Shown piece after piece: positions 43,617 to 52,063 of a stretch of DNA of 64,000 nt. Position numbers and translations under genes: made by a program. Source of the stretch: Acidovorax delafieldii (GTDB lineage Bacteria > Pseudomonadota > Gammaproteobacteria > Burkholderiales > Burkholderiaceae_C); the NCBI RefSeq assembly GCF_007993815.1, contig NZ_VJWE01000017.1, forward strand, positions 62,001 to 126,000, read 5' to 3'. The notes under the pieces were generated by a model. It had not been told where the DNA came from and did no database searches. It saw only the letters and a list, made by a program, of their open reading frames with translations. How positions within the stretch are numbered: position 1 is the stretch's first letter; each line of letters opens with the position of its first letter.

Positions 43617-43625
43617 GAGAATGCA

Positions 43626-43739
43626 ATGAGAGTTTCGGCTTCGGTCAAAAAAATCTGCCGCAACTGCAAGATCATCCGCCGCAAGGGTGTGGTGCGCGTG
43701 ATCTGCACGGATCTGCGTCACAAGCAGCGCCAAGGTTGA
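43626..43739 (+). CDS. rpmJ: 50S ribosomal protein L36
   Basis: A 37-residue L36, too short for most gene finders: [18 protein letters not shown] then [19 protein letters not shown]. It has the C-x2-C...C-x4-H zinc ribbon of the zinc-binding form. AGGAGA lies six bases before the ATG. It lies between the infA remnant and rpsM, the normal place. Confidence 0.97.
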   Translation: MRVSASVKKICRNCKIIRRKGVVRVICTDLRHKQRQG

Positions 43740-43762
43740 TTGGAAAGTATTAGAGGACGCAT

Positions 43763-44128
43763 ATGGCACGTATCGCTGGCATTAACATTCCGCCGCACAA
43801 GCACGCGGAAATCGGTTTGACCGCCATTTTTGGCATTGGTCGCACCCGCGCTCGCAAGATCTGCGAAGCAACTGGTATCGCTTACTCCAAGAAGATCAAG
43901 GATCTGACGGACGGCGATCTGGAAAAAATTCGCGAACAAATCGAGCAGTTCACCATTGAAGGTGACCTGCGCCGCGAAACCACGATGAACATCAAGCGTT
44001 TGATGGACATCGGCTGCTATCGTGGCTTCCGCCATCGCCGCGGTCTGCCAATGCGTGGTCAGCGCACCCGTACCAATGCTCGCACTCGCAAGGGTCCGCG
44101 CAAGGGTGCAGCTGCACTGAAGAAATAA
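43763..44128 (+). CDS. rpsM: 30S ribosomal protein S13
   Basis: A 121-residue S13 with the N-terminal helix ([20 protein letters not shown]) and the basic tail [18 protein letters not shown] that reaches the P-site tRNA. It opens the alpha-operon part (rpsM-rpsK-rpsD-rpoA-rplQ). Confidence 0.98.
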   Translation: MARIAGINIPPHKHAEIGLTAIFGIGRTRARKICEATGIAYSKKIKDLTDGDLEKIREQIEQFTIEGDLRRETTMNIKRLMDIGCYRGFRHRRGLPMRGQRTRTNARTRKGPRKGAAALKK

Positions 44129-44144
44129 AGATTGAAAGATCATC

Positions 44145-44549
44145 ATGGCTAAGTCTCCTGCCAATAACGCAGCTCAGCGCGTCCGCAAGAAGGTCCGGAA
44201 GAATGTTTCGGACGGCATTGCACACGTGCACGCCTCGTTCAACAACACCATCATCACGATCACCGACCGTCAGGGCAACGCCCTGTCATGGGCTTCGTCC
44301 GGTGGCCAAGGTTTCAAGGGTTCGCGCAAGTCCACCCCATTCGCAGCCCAGGTGGCTTCGGAAGTGGCCGGTCGCGCTGCCATCGATCAAGGTATCAAGA
44401 ACCTTGACGTTGAAATCAAGGGCCCAGGTCCTGGTCGTGAGTCTTCGGTGCGCGCATTGGGCGCACTGGGCATCCGTATCACATCGATCTCCGATGTGAC
44501 ACCGGTGCCACACAACGGCTGCCGCCCTCAAAAGCGCCGTCGTATCTAA
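44145..44549 (+). CDS. rpsK: 30S ribosomal protein S11
   Basis: A 134-residue S11 with the [20 protein letters not shown] segment and the conserved C-terminus [18 protein letters not shown]. It forms the 30S platform and touches the mRNA near the E site. Confidence 0.98.
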   Translation: MAKSPANNAAQRVRKKVRKNVSDGIAHVHASFNNTIITITDRQGNALSWASSGGQGFKGSRKSTPFAAQVASEVAGRAAIDQGIKNLDVEIKGPGPGRESSVRALGALGIRITSISDVTPVPHNGCRPQKRRRI

Positions 44550-44565
44550 TCTCTCTAAGCCCACC

Positions 44566-44598
44566 GCCGCCTGTGAACGCGCAAGCGCCTCAGGCGGC
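44566..44598 (+). other. Hairpin between rpsK and rpsD
   Basis: GCCGCCTG (44566-44573) and CAGGCGGC (44591-44598) are perfect complements with a 17-base loop. In E. coli S4 binds a structure in the alpha-operon mRNA to repress translation; this element lies just before rpsD, so a regulatory or mRNA-stability role is possible but unproven. No T run follows. Confidence 0.5.
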
Positions 44599-44639
44599 TC
44601 CCGCAATGGTTTGCGGTAGATGACACAAAGGAAGCTCAA

Positions 44640-45263
44640 GTGGCACGTTACCTCGGCCCCAAGGCCAAACTCTCCCGCCGTGAAGGCACTGACCTGTTCC
44701 TGAAGAGCGCACGCCGCTCGATCGCTGACAAGTCCAAGTTCGACTCCAAGCCTGGTCAGCACGGCCGCACCTCGGGTGCCCGCACCTCTGACTACGGTCT
44801 GCAACTGCGTGAAAAGCAGAAGGTCAAGCGCATGTACGGCGTGCTGGAAAAGCAATTCCGCCGTTACTTCGAAGCCGCCGAAGGCAAGAAGGGCAACACT
44901 GGCGCCAATCTGCTGTTCCTGTTGGAATCCCGTCTCGACAACGTCGTGTACCGCATGGGTTTCGGCTCCACTCGCGCTGAAGCGCGCCAGCTGGTGTCGC
45001 ACAAGGCGATCACCGTGAACGGCAAGTCCGTGAACATTGCTTCGTACCTCGTGAAGACGGGTGACGTGGTGGCTGTGCGTGAAAAGTCCAAGAAGCAAAA
45101 TCGCGTGGTGGAAGCCCTGCAACTGGCAGCTCAAGTGGGCATGCCCGCATGGGTGGAAGTGAATGCCGAGAAGGCAGAAGGCATCTTCAAGAAGGTGCCA
45201 GACCGTGATGAGTTTGGCGCCGACATCAACGAATCGCTGATCGTTGAGTTGTACTCGCGCTAA
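44640..45263 (+). CDS. rpsD: 30S ribosomal protein S4
   Basis: A 207-residue S4 that nucleates 30S assembly. The family start [19 protein letters not shown] and the S4 RNA-binding domain ([20 protein letters not shown]) are present. The start is a GTG at 44640, preceded by AAAGGAAG. The zinc-type cysteines of some S4 proteins are absent, as usual in proteobacteria. Confidence 0.98.
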   Translation: MARYLGPKAKLSRREGTDLFLKSARRSIADKSKFDSKPGQHGRTSGARTSDYGLQLREKQKVKRMYGVLEKQFRRYFEAAEGKKGNTGANLLFLLESRLDNVVYRMGFGSTRAEARQLVSHKAITVNGKSVNIASYLVKTGDVVAVREKSKKQNRVVEALQLAAQVGMPAWVEVNAEKAEGIFKKVPDRDEFGADINESLIVELYSR

Positions 45264-45298
45264 TCGGTCGAGTACGTAATTCAAGAAAACCGTCCCTG

Positions 45299-45318
45299 AA
45301 CCGCGAGGCATCGCGGTT
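45299..45318 (+). other. Hairpin between rpsD and rpoA
   Basis: AACCGCGA-ggca-TCGCGGTT is a perfect 8-base stem with a 4-base loop, followed by TAGG. No T tract, so it is more likely an mRNA processing or stability element than a terminator. Confidence 0.5.
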
Positions 45319-45376
45319 TAGGCGCTTCACCAGCCTTACCGGTGTAACGAGCTGGGGGTATTGAGAGGAAGTCTGA

Positions 45377-46369
45377 ATGCAAACCAATTTGCTGAAACCC
45401 AAGGCGATCAATGTCGAGCAGCTTGGCCACAACCGTGCCAAGGTCGCACTGGAGCCGTTCGAGCGTGGGTACGGCCACACGCTGGGCAACGCCATTCGGC
45501 GCGTCCTGCTCTCGTCCATGGTGGGTTACGCAGCGACGGAAGTCACCATTGCAGGCGTTCTGCACGAGTATTCGTCTATTGACGGTGTTCAAGAGGATGT
45601 GGTCAATATCCTGCTGAACCTCAAGGGTGTGGTGTTCAAGCTCCATAACCGTGATGAAGTGACGTTGAGCCTGCGCAAAGATGGCGAAGGTGTGGTCACT
45701 GCCCGTGACATACAGACCCCTCACGACGTGGAAATCGTCAACCCTGATCACGTGATCGCCAACCTGTCTGCTGGCGGGAAGCTGGACATGCAGATCAAGG
45801 TAGAGAAGGGTCGCGGCTATGTGCCCGGCAATCTGCGCCGCTATGCCGACGAATCGACCAAGTCGATTGGCCGCATCGTGCTGGACGCGTCGTTCTCCCC
45901 CGTGAAGCGTGTGAGCTACACCGTGGAAAGCGCCCGTGTGGAGCAGCGTACCGACTTGGACAAGCTGGTGGTCGAGATCGAGACCAACGGCGCGATCACT
46001 GCCGAAGATGCCGTGCGGGCATCTGCCAAGATCCTGGTGGAACAGCTGGCGGTATTCGCGCAGCTGGAAGGCGGCGAGCTGGCTGCGTTCGACGCACCCG
46101 CAGGCCCACGTGGCAATGCGACGTTCGATCCGATCCTGCTGCGTCCTGTGGACGAGCTGGAACTGACCGTGCGTTCTGCAAACTGCCTGAAGGCCGAGAA
46201 CATCTATTACATCGGTGATCTGATTCAGCGCACCGAGAATGAGCTGCTCAAGACGCCTAACCTCGGCCGCAAGTCGCTGAACGAAATCAAGGAAGTGCTG
46301 GCATCGCGTGGCCTCACCTTGGGCATGAAGCTTGAGAACTGGCCGCCAGCAGGTCTGGACAAGCGTTAA
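45377..46369 (+). CDS. rpoA: RNA polymerase alpha subunit
   Basis: A 330-residue alpha subunit. The N-terminal domain ([20 protein letters not shown] motif, then dimerisation region) is complete, as is the C-terminal domain that binds UP elements and activators ([20 protein letters not shown] ... [14 protein letters not shown]). Length is standard for the class. It sits between rpsD and rplQ, as is normal. Confidence 0.98.
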   Translation: MQTNLLKPKAINVEQLGHNRAKVALEPFERGYGHTLGNAIRRVLLSSMVGYAATEVTIAGVLHEYSSIDGVQEDVVNILLNLKGVVFKLHNRDEVTLSLRKDGEGVVTARDIQTPHDVEIVNPDHVIANLSAGGKLDMQIKVEKGRGYVPGNLRRYADESTKSIGRIVLDASFSPVKRVSYTVESARVEQRTDLDKLVVEIETNGAITAEDAVRASAKILVEQLAVFAQLEGGELAAFDAPAGPRGNATFDPILLRPVDELELTVRSANCLKAENIYYIGDLIQRTENELLKTPNLGRKSLNEIKEVLASRGLTLGMKLENWPPAGLDKR

Positions 46370-46383
46370 GCCAAAGCTATAAT
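46356..46383 (+). promoter_or_regulatory. Probable promoter for rplQ
   Basis: TGGACA (46356-46361) and a perfect TATAAT (46378-46383) are 16 bases apart, overlapping the end of rpoA. It would give rplQ and the downstream initiator tRNA a transcript of their own. Confidence 0.65.
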
Positions 46384-46418
46384 CGAAGGCTGCCCAAATT
46401 TTGGGCGCCCGGTTTGAT

Positions 46419-46440
46419 GTCCCCCGCAAGGGGGACTTTT
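46419..46440 (+). terminator. Terminator-like hairpin upstream of rplQ
   Basis: GTCCCCC-gcaa-GGGGGAC then TTTT (46437-46440), followed by a second hairpin GTTCCC-tcc-GGGGAAC (46442-46457). It may end part of the rpoA transcripts or act as an attenuator in the rplQ leader, since the probable rplQ promoter lies before it. Confidence 0.6.
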
Positions 46441-46523
46441 CGTTCCCTCCGGGGAACAGTGCCTCGGACAGTACCTGATACGGCTGCCTGATTTAATTAC
46501 ATAGACAGTAGAAAGAAAGCACC

Positions 46524-46916
46524 ATGCGCCACGGACACGGCCTTCGCAAACTCAACCGCACCAGCTCGCACCGCCTCGCGATGCTGCAGAACATGATGAA
46601 CTCGCTCATCGAGCACGAAGTCATCAAGACCACCGTCCCCAAGGCCAAGGAACTGCGCCGCGTGATCGAGCCCATGATCACCTTGGCCAAGGAGGATTCT
46701 GTCGCCAACCGCCGCCTGGCATTCAACCGTCTGCGTGACCGTGACAGCGTGACCAAGCTGTTCAACGACCTGGGCCCGCGTTTCAAGGTGCGTCCTGGCG
46801 GTTACACCCGCATTCTGAAGATGGGCTTCCGCGTGGGCGACAATGCGCCTATGGCCCTGGTCGAATTGGTCGATCGTGCTGCAGAAACCGAAAATAATTC
46901 GGCAGCAGCTGAATAA
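46524..46916 (+). CDS. rplQ: 50S ribosomal protein L17
   Basis: A 130-residue L17 beginning [17 protein letters not shown], with the family segments [20 protein letters not shown]-like ([19 protein letters not shown]) and [20 protein letters not shown]. It lies near the polypeptide exit tunnel. It is separated from rpoA by 154 bases with a promoter and two hairpins. Confidence 0.98.
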   Translation: MRHGHGLRKLNRTSSHRLAMLQNMMNSLIEHEVIKTTVPKAKELRRVIEPMITLAKEDSVANRRLAFNRLRDRDSVTKLFNDLGPRFKVRPGGYTRILKMGFRVGDNAPMALVELVDRAAETENNSAAAE

Positions 46917-46938
46917 TAGGGTATAATTTATTTCTTAC

Positions 46939-47015
<77 letters not shown>

Positions 47016-47040
47016 AAACATAGCAAGCATTGCTAAAACA

Positions 47041-47070
47041 AAACGCCCACTCCACAGTGGGCGTTTTTGT
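47041..47070 (+). terminator. Intrinsic terminator after the initiator tRNA
   Basis: ACGCCCACT pairs with AGTGGGCGT around the loop CCAC, then TTTTTGTTTG follows. The A run in front (AAAACAAAACG) makes it bidirectional in principle. It ends the ribosomal protein/tRNA transcript. Confidence 0.88.
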
Positions 47071-47173
47071 TTGTGCTCTCACTCGTTGCTTGTGCTCCTC
47101 CATGAGGGCGCGAGTTGGCGTGTTGATGACAACTTGTTCCTCCTGCGCAGAGCGCCATCGCGCTCCTACCGGC

Positions 47174-48070
47174 TCAGTGAGCGAACAGATCTGCCTTGGC
47201 GGCCTTGGTGATGGCCACCACACAGGGGTGCGTAATGCGCCTTTCAATGGAGATCGCAAAGAATTCCTCCACCAAGTCTGAGGAGCGGCCGATAACCTCC
47301 ACGCCAAACTGAGCAGTGGTCTCCTCTTCCAGCACGGAGGGGGATGTGAAGATGCCTCTGCCTTCCCGCCCAAACGCATTCATCAACGCGCTGTCGTCAA
47401 ACTCGCCGACGAGACGGGGTTGCAGGTGGTGCTTGTTCAGCCAGTGGTCGAGTTGCTGGCGAACGGACGACATGGGACCTTGGATGAGCATGGGCGCACC
47501 ATGCAGGCACTGAGGGAACGGCCCCTCCAACTGTGCACGCAGGGCGGGGGCGCACAGAAAACTCATGCTGCTGGTGCCCAGCGGGTGGTTGAAGGCTTTG
47601 ACGCCGATCTTGTTGGAAACAGGCTCGTCGGCCAGCACGAGGTCCAGCCGGTGCAGGCTCAACTGCGCAATCAATTCGGGAAACTTGCCCTCATGGCAGG
47701 TCATGTGCACGCGCTGCGGCATGCCCAGTGCGGGCTCCAGCAGGTGGTAGGCCACCGACTTGGCTATCGAGTCGGCCACCCCCACGCGGAACTCCAGCGG
47801 CTTCTCTTGTCCACGCGCCAGCCGGATGGATTTTTCCAGCTCGTCGCCCAGCGCGAAGATCTGTTCGGCATACCCCAGGGCCACACGCCCCTCGCTGGTC
47901 AGCTCCAGGCCACGCCCCCTTTTCCGGAACAGGTCGTGGCCCAGCCACTCTTCCAGTTGCTTGATCTGGCCGGACAGTGTTTGCGGAGTGGTGTTGAGCT
48001 GCTCACCGGCCCGCATCACACCGCCAGCCTTGGCAACCGTCCAGAAGTAGCGCAGGTGCTTGAAGTTCAT
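47174..48070 (-). CDS. LysR family regulator, NhaR-like
   Basis: A 298-residue LysR regulator. The N-terminus (MNFKHLRYFWTVAKAGGVMRAGEQLN, TPQTLSGQIKQLEEWLG) is the NhaR-type helix-turn-helix, followed by the effector-binding domain. NhaR proteins answer to sodium and other cations, but no antiporter gene is adjacent. It is divergent from the IscR-like gene across 150 bases that hold an AT-rich palindrome. Start 48070 fits the family; ATG 48079 is three codons earlier. Confidence 0.82.
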   Translation of the reverse strand: MNFKHLRYFWTVAKAGGVMRAGEQLNTTPQTLSGQIKQLEEWLGHDLFRKRGRGLELTSEGRVALGYAEQIFALGDELEKSIRLARGQEKPLEFRVGVADSIAKSVAYHLLEPALGMPQRVHMTCHEGKFPELIAQLSLHRLDLVLADEPVSNKIGVKAFNHPLGTSSMSFLCAPALRAQLEGPFPQCLHGAPMLIQGPMSSVRQQLDHWLNKHHLQPRLVGEFDDSALMNAFGREGRGIFTSPSVLEEETTAQFGVEVIGRSSDLVEEFFAISIERRITHPCVVAITKAAKADLFAH

Positions 48071-48114
48071 ACTGCCCAAATGCTTCGCATAAATCGAAGA
48101 ATAAAACTCAATAA

Positions 48115-48153
48115 AACGAATATACGCGAAGTATGAAATTCTCTACATTGACG
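48115..48153. promoter_or_regulatory. AT-rich divergent control region between the NhaR-like and IscR-like genes
   Basis: The inverted repeat ATAC-gcgaa-GTAT (48122-48134) sits in an AT-rich stretch, the T-N11-A type of site LysR proteins use. TTGACG (48148-48153) could be a -35 box towards the IscR-like gene, though no clear -10 box follows. Both genes could be controlled from here. Confidence 0.4.
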
Positions 48154-48220
48154 TTTGGCAGCTTCCGTGGCGATCTGCGCTGCGGCCTGGAGCTGCCTGT
48201 GTTCACAAGGAGTAGCAACG

Positions 48221-48769
48221 ATGCGTATCACGACCCGAGGACAGCTGGCGGTGTCCGCCATGACCGACCTGGCCCTGCGCCAGAAGATGCGGCCCGTGCC
48301 TTTGTCCACCATCAGCGCACGGCAGGGGATTTCTCTGTCTTACCTTGAACAGCTGTTCAGCGCACTGCGCCGCGCCGGCTTGGTAGACAGTACCCGAGGG
48401 CCCGGTGGCGGCTATACCCTGGCGCGGCAAGCGGAGCAGGTATCGGTGGCTGAAATCATCCTAGCGGTAGAAAACCTCAAGACCGACGAGCTGCAGAACC
48501 TGGGGCCCAGTCAGGCCGCCCAGGTCAAATCCATGACGGGAGAACTGTGGACCAGCTTCAACTCCCGGGTGATGGAGTACCTGCAGTCGGTGACGCTTCA
48601 GGACCTTGTCACCCAGGCGCTGGAGCAGGGCACGGTCGTGGAGGAGAAGGCCCCAGCTGCGCGGGCCAAGCTGCCGCTGGCACCCAAGCCCCGCCCTTTG
48701 ATGGCGCGGGTCAACGTGCCCAACTCGGTGTTTGCTCTGGGGACCATGCCGATCCTGCAGCGTCGCTGA
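48221..48769 (+). CDS. IscR paralogue (Rrf2 family) lacking the Fe-S ligands
   Basis: A 182-residue Rrf2 regulator that aligns without gaps to E. coli IscR over the first 110 residues (MRITTRGQLAVSAM start; ISARQGISLSYLEQLFSALR; GLVDSTRGPGGGY). The [2Fe-2S] ligands are gone: positions 92, 98, 104 and 107 (Cys, Cys, Cys, His in IscR) are Gln, Gln, Ser and Gly. The DNA-binding helix is intact. The C-terminus is about 20 residues longer and Pro/Ala-rich. No isc genes are adjacent. It should bind DNA without a cluster. The IscR sequence is recalled, not retrieved. Confidence 0.85.
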   Translation: MRITTRGQLAVSAMTDLALRQKMRPVPLSTISARQGISLSYLEQLFSALRRAGLVDSTRGPGGGYTLARQAEQVSVAEIILAVENLKTDELQNLGPSQAAQVKSMTGELWTSFNSRVMEYLQSVTLQDLVTQALEQGTVVEEKAPAARAKLPLAPKPRPLMARVNVPNSVFALGTMPILQRR

Positions 48770-48852
48770 AGCGGCCGCCATGTGGTGCTGCGGGGCGCTG
48801 TGAACGGCGCCACGCACACACGAGGGCCGTGGCCAGCGGCTCCTAGCGCGGG

Positions 48853-49446
48853 CTACAGCTGGTGCGCCAGCTGCTTGATTCCCCGGATCAGCATCTCCAC
48901 CGAGATCGCGACCAGGATCAGGCCCATCAGGCGTTCAAACGCCATCACCACGCGTTCGCCCACCAGGCGCTGGATGCGCTCGGCCAGCAGCAACACCACG
49001 GCACACACGGCCATGGTGACGCACAGTGCGCCCACCCATTCCCATCGCCGCTCCGGGGCCTGGGCCACCAGCAGCATCACCGTGGCCAGCGCCGAAGGGC
49101 CTGCCAGCGCGGGGATGGCCAGCGGCACGATCAGCGGCTCGCCCGGTAGCTCCGCCTGTGGTCCGTCCGCCGACGGAAAGATCATGCGCAGTGCGATCAG
49201 AAACAACACCACGGCACCGGCAATCTGCAGCGACAAGTCGCTCAAATTCATGACCCGCAGGAACTCCGCTCCGAAGAACAGGAACACCAGCAGCAGTGCA
49301 AACGCAATCAGCACTTCCCGCAGGATCACCCGCGCCCGGCGCTCGGGCGCCACGCCCCGCAGGGCATTGGCAAAGATGGGGATGTTGCCCAGCGGATCGG
49401 TGATCAGCAGGAGCAGGATGGTGGCCGACGCGAAGGTGTAGCTCAC
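48853..49446 (-). CDS. MarC family integral membrane protein
   Basis: A 197-residue protein with about six hydrophobic helices and the MarC/UPF0056 signatures ITDPLGNIPIF near the start and PLAIPALAGPSALATVM in the middle. The GTG at 49446 overlaps the stop of the VOC gene (GTGA), so the two genes are coupled. The family was once linked to multidrug resistance; its function is not established. Confidence 0.88.
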   Translation of the reverse strand: MSYTFASATILLLLITDPLGNIPIFANALRGVAPERRARVILREVLIAFALLLVFLFFGAEFLRVMNLSDLSLQIAGAVVLFLIALRMIFPSADGPQAELPGEPLIVPLAIPALAGPSALATVMLLVAQAPERRWEWVGALCVTMAVCAVVLLLAERIQRLVGERVVMAFERLMGLILVAISVEMLIRGIKQLAHQL

Positions 49447-49856
49447 GTTGCGTACACCGCGTCCAGCGAGCGAAAGCCCTTGATCTCGATCGGGTTGCCG
49501 CTGGGGTCGTGGAAGAACATCGTCCACTGTTCGCCCGGCTGGCCTTCAAAACGCACCTGCGGCTCCAGCACGAAGGCGGTGTCGGCGGCCTTCAGCCGTG
49601 CGGCCAGCGCATGCCAGTCGGGCAACTCCAGGATGGCGCCGAAGTGCGGCATGGGCACCAGATGGTCTCCCACGCGCCCGGTGCGGGCGCTGGCAAACGG
49701 CGTGCCCAGATGCAACGAGATCTGGTGGCCGAAGAAGTCGAAGTCCACCCAGGTGTTGGTGCTTCGACCCTCCAGGCAGCCCAGCACGCCGCCGTAAAAG
49801 CGCCGGGCGGCATCCAGGTCGGTGACGTGAAAGGCGAGGTGAAAGAGGCTGCGCAT
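49443..49856 (-). CDS. VOC superfamily protein (glyoxalase/dioxygenase fold)
   Basis: A 137-residue protein with two beta-alpha-beta-beta-beta units. It shows FHLAFHVTDLDAARRFYGGVLG at the N-terminus and FFHDPSGNPIEIKGF at the C-terminus, with a possible metal triad of His and Glu (HVTDL, ISLHL, PIEIKG). It may be a dioxygenase or lyase; the substrate is unknown. The start at 49856 gives the conserved N-terminus. It is coupled to the marC-like gene downstream. Confidence 0.85.
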   Translation of the reverse strand: MRSLFHLAFHVTDLDAARRFYGGVLGCLEGRSTNTWVDFDFFGHQISLHLGTPFASARTGRVGDHLVPMPHFGAILELPDWHALAARLKAADTAFVLEPQVRFEGQPGEQWTMFFHDPSGNPIEIKGFRSLDAVYAT

Positions 49857-49907
49857 CCCACAGAGGATAGCAGCCAGTGCCACGCCTTGGCGCGGCCTGC
49901 AGGCCAG

Positions 49908-50282
49908 TCAGGCGACCGACGGATCGGCGGCCATGTTGTCAAACTTCTTGAAGTACTGGCGCGCCATGGCCACCAGCTGGGCGTCTGTCGGGTGGTCTGC
50001 GGCCACCGAGTCCACCACCACGCCGGCCACGGCCGCATGGTGTTTGGCGGCCCAGTCGCGGAACTGGTTGCGCACCAGGCCCGGGCCGGCCAGCAGCACC
50101 TCGCGGGTGTGGGTCAGTGTCTGGGCGATATCGGCAAAAAACGGCGCGAGGTCGTCGGCCTTGCCCTGGTGCTTGTGGTGGCTGCGGGACTTGATGCGCT
50201 GGGCTTCCGCGTGTTCGCGATCGAACATCACCACATGGGCTTCGGATTGGTCCATCCAGACAACGGCGTGAAAAGTGCTCAT
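49908..50282 (-). CDS. eRF1/Pelota-like small protein of unknown function
   Basis: A 124-residue protein that resembles a family carrying the database name 'translational machinery protein'. It starts STFHAVVWMDQSEAHVVMFD and has VLLAGPGLVRNQFRDW, a segment like one in archaeal-type release factor/Pelota proteins. It includes a His-rich stretch (RSHHKHQG). The start at 50282 is the first ATG of the conserved frame; the open frame runs far upstream as a shadow of the next gene. Function unknown. Confidence 0.7.
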   Translation of the reverse strand: MSTFHAVVWMDQSEAHVVMFDREHAEAQRIKSRSHHKHQGKADDLAPFFADIAQTLTHTREVLLAGPGLVRNQFRDWAAKHHAAVAGVVVDSVAADHPTDAQLVAMARQYFKKFDNMAADPSVA

Positions 50283-50346
50283 GAATCGGCTTTCTTGAAG
50301 GAGTGACAAAAAACGGGAAAGGAGCAGCCTGAGTGCGTGCATTCGC

Positions 50347-50718
50347 TCATGCCGCCCGCCGGTGTTGCTCTGCCTCTTCCTGGCAATGCACACAGCGTGC
50401 GGCCTCGGGCGTGGCGTGCAGGCGGGCGGCGGTGATGTGGGTGCCGCAACCCGTGCACTCGCCGTAGGTGCCGGCTTCGATGCGGGCCAGGGCGGCCTCG
50501 ACCGCCGCCAGGTGTGCGGTCTCGCGTTCGTCCAGGGCAAATTCCAGCTCGCGTTCGGTGGCAACCTGGGCACGCGGGTCTTCCGGTTGTCCGAAGTGGT
50601 CGGCGGCGGCTTCGGCGCGGCCGATGACACCACCGCGCTGCGCGGCCAGCTGGGCCAGCAACTCGGATTGCTGGGCCAATAACTGCTGGCGGAAAGGTGC
50701 GGCTTGGGTCTTGTCCAT
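50347..50718 (-). CDS. DksA/TraR family C4 zinc finger protein
   Basis: A 123-residue member of the DksA/TraR family. An N-terminal coiled coil with acidic residues (DERETAHLAAVEAALARIEAG) leads to the zinc finger C-x2-C-x17-C-x2-C (ECTGCGTHI ... ARCVHCQ). Such proteins insert into the RNA polymerase secondary channel. It is shorter than the main DksA (about 150 residues), so it is probably an accessory paralogue. It lies 64 bases upstream of the eRF1-like gene on the same strand. Confidence 0.88.
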   Translation of the reverse strand: MDKTQAAPFRQQLLAQQSELLAQLAAQRGGVIGRAEAAADHFGQPEDPRAQVATERELEFALDERETAHLAAVEAALARIEAGTYGECTGCGTHITAARLHATPEAARCVHCQEEAEQHRRAA

Positions 50719-50841
50719 GCGGGGTCTCCTCGGGGTGATCGGATACCTGCATGGTGCGCCTGTGCGCGGCGCGCTGGGTTGACCAAGGTCAAGGGATGGC
50801 GCGCGGTGTTCCCACCCTGGTGACACCGCTGCGTGGCGGGC

Positions 50842-51489
50842 TCAGCGCTTGGGCGGGCGCGCCAGCATTTCGGCGGTGTTGGTCTTGCGGTCCGCATTCA
50901 CGCGCTGCACATGGGGGCGTTCGGCCATGCGGGCGAGGTAGTCGCGCACAGGCAGGTCGGCCAGGTAGTCCTTGCCGTAGATGATCTTGGTGGCGGAGCT
51001 GATCAGCGGCAGGTGAACGACGGCCGCGCAGTCGGCCATCGTGAAGGTGTCGCCGCCCACGTAGGGGCTGAACTTTGCCAACTGGCCGAAGGCGGCAATG
51101 TTCTTCTGCAGCTGTGCGCCCACCTTTTCCTTGGCGGTGTCGCTCACGGTGCCGCCAAAGAACGCCTGCGGATACAGGTTGCGTGCCACCAGCTCCAGGT
51201 GCAACTCCAGAAAGGTGATCAGCTCGCGCACCTTGGCGGCCTGGAAGGGGTCGGCCGGGATCAGTGGGTGATCGGGGTAGGCGGCTTCGATGTAGTCGGC
51301 GATCACCGCCGATTCACACAGCGCTCCCTGCGGCGTGCGCAGGTAGGGCACCTTGCCCAGTGGGCTGGCGCTGTGGTCGGTTTCGCCCACCCAGGCCAGT
51401 TCTTCGGTGAACGGCAGGCCCTTTTCGAGCAGCGCAAGCTTGACCTTGTTGTAATAGTTGCTGGCCGAAAAGCCGCAGAGTGTGAGCAT
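50842..51489 (-). CDS. Glutathione S-transferase
   Basis: A 215-residue glutathione transferase with an N-terminal thioredoxin-like domain (LTLCGFSASNYYNKVKLALLEKG, then GKVPYL with the cis-Pro and the ES pair in LCESAVIADYIE) and a helical C-terminal domain (GGDTFTMADCAAVVHL). The likely active residue is a Ser or Cys in the GFSAS turn. Substrate unknown. The gene stands alone on the minus strand. Confidence 0.92.
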   Translation of the reverse strand: MLTLCGFSASNYYNKVKLALLEKGLPFTEELAWVGETDHSASPLGKVPYLRTPQGALCESAVIADYIEAAYPDHPLIPADPFQAAKVRELITFLELHLELVARNLYPQAFFGGTVSDTAKEKVGAQLQKNIAAFGQLAKFSPYVGGDTFTMADCAAVVHLPLISSATKIIYGKDYLADLPVRDYLARMAERPHVQRVNADRKTNTAEMLARPPKR

Positions 51490-51611
51490 GGTGTGTCTCC
51501 GATGTGTTGTAGGGGCAAGCGCACATCCTAGGCCCGCACCTGGTGCGGGGCGGTCACGCAGATGACCCGTGCGCTGGCTGGCGCGGACTGCGCACCTACA
51601 ATGGCGCTTCC

Positions 51612-51983
51612 ATGCCGTTGCCGTCCCTCCAAACCATCCGCAGCCTTCGCTGGCTCGCCCGCTGTGTGCTGGCGTGGTTTGTGTTGTCGATCGGCGTGGC
51701 CGTGGCGTCGCCGCTGGTGCACCCGCAGGCCATGGAGCTGATCTGCTCAGGCTCAGGGGCGATCAAGGTGTTGGTCAAGACCGACGACGGCGCCAAGGAG
51801 CTGCCCAGCCACACGCTGGACTGCCCGCTGTGCGCGCATGTGGGCGCTCCCCCTCCCGCATCGCAGGCCCAGCTGCCTGTGGCCCACCCGCTGGCGCATG
51901 CCCTGCGCCCCATCCCTGCCGCGCACATTGCAGCGCGCACCGCTGCGCCCCTGCAGCCGCGCGGGCCCCCATCGCTCTCCTGA
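51612..51983 (+). CDS. DUF2946 family protein of the copper locus
   Basis: A 123-residue protein with one N-terminal hydrophobic segment (about residues 15-35), a signal anchor or signal peptide. A short cysteine motif LDCPLCAH follows, together with Pro- and His-rich parts. DUF2946 proteins are commonly found beside copper TonB receptors and PCuAC genes, as here. The CxxC and His residues make metal binding possible. It heads the operon, although the repeat between it and the receptor gene might separate them. Confidence 0.8.
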   Translation: MPLPSLQTIRSLRWLARCVLAWFVLSIGVAVASPLVHPQAMELICSGSGAIKVLVKTDDGAKELPSHTLDCPLCAHVGAPPPASQAQLPVAHPLAHALRPIPAAHIAARTAAPLQPRGPPSLS

Positions 51984-51989
51984 AATCGC

Positions 51990-52053
51990 TATTGATTCGA
52001 TAGCTGCTGGCGCATGATTCACTTGCGCTTGCGGCCTATTTGGTTTGATTTTC
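51990..52053 (+). repeat. Dispersed Comamonadaceae-type repeat, copy 5
   Basis: Core GATAGCTGCTGGCGCATGAT...CACTTGCGCTTGCGGCC with AT-rich flanks (TTGATTTTCAG). It fills the gap between DUF2946 and the TonB receptor gene, so it is transcribed as part of the operon. The receptor's ribosome site (AGGAG) follows it directly. Confidence 0.78.
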
Positions 52054-52063
52054 AGGAGTTTCC

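Noticed and set aside
49908-50897. 329-residue frame covering the eRF1-like gene and more
   Set aside because: The part above 50282 is the antisense frame shadow of the DksA/TraR gene; the conserved protein starts at 50282.
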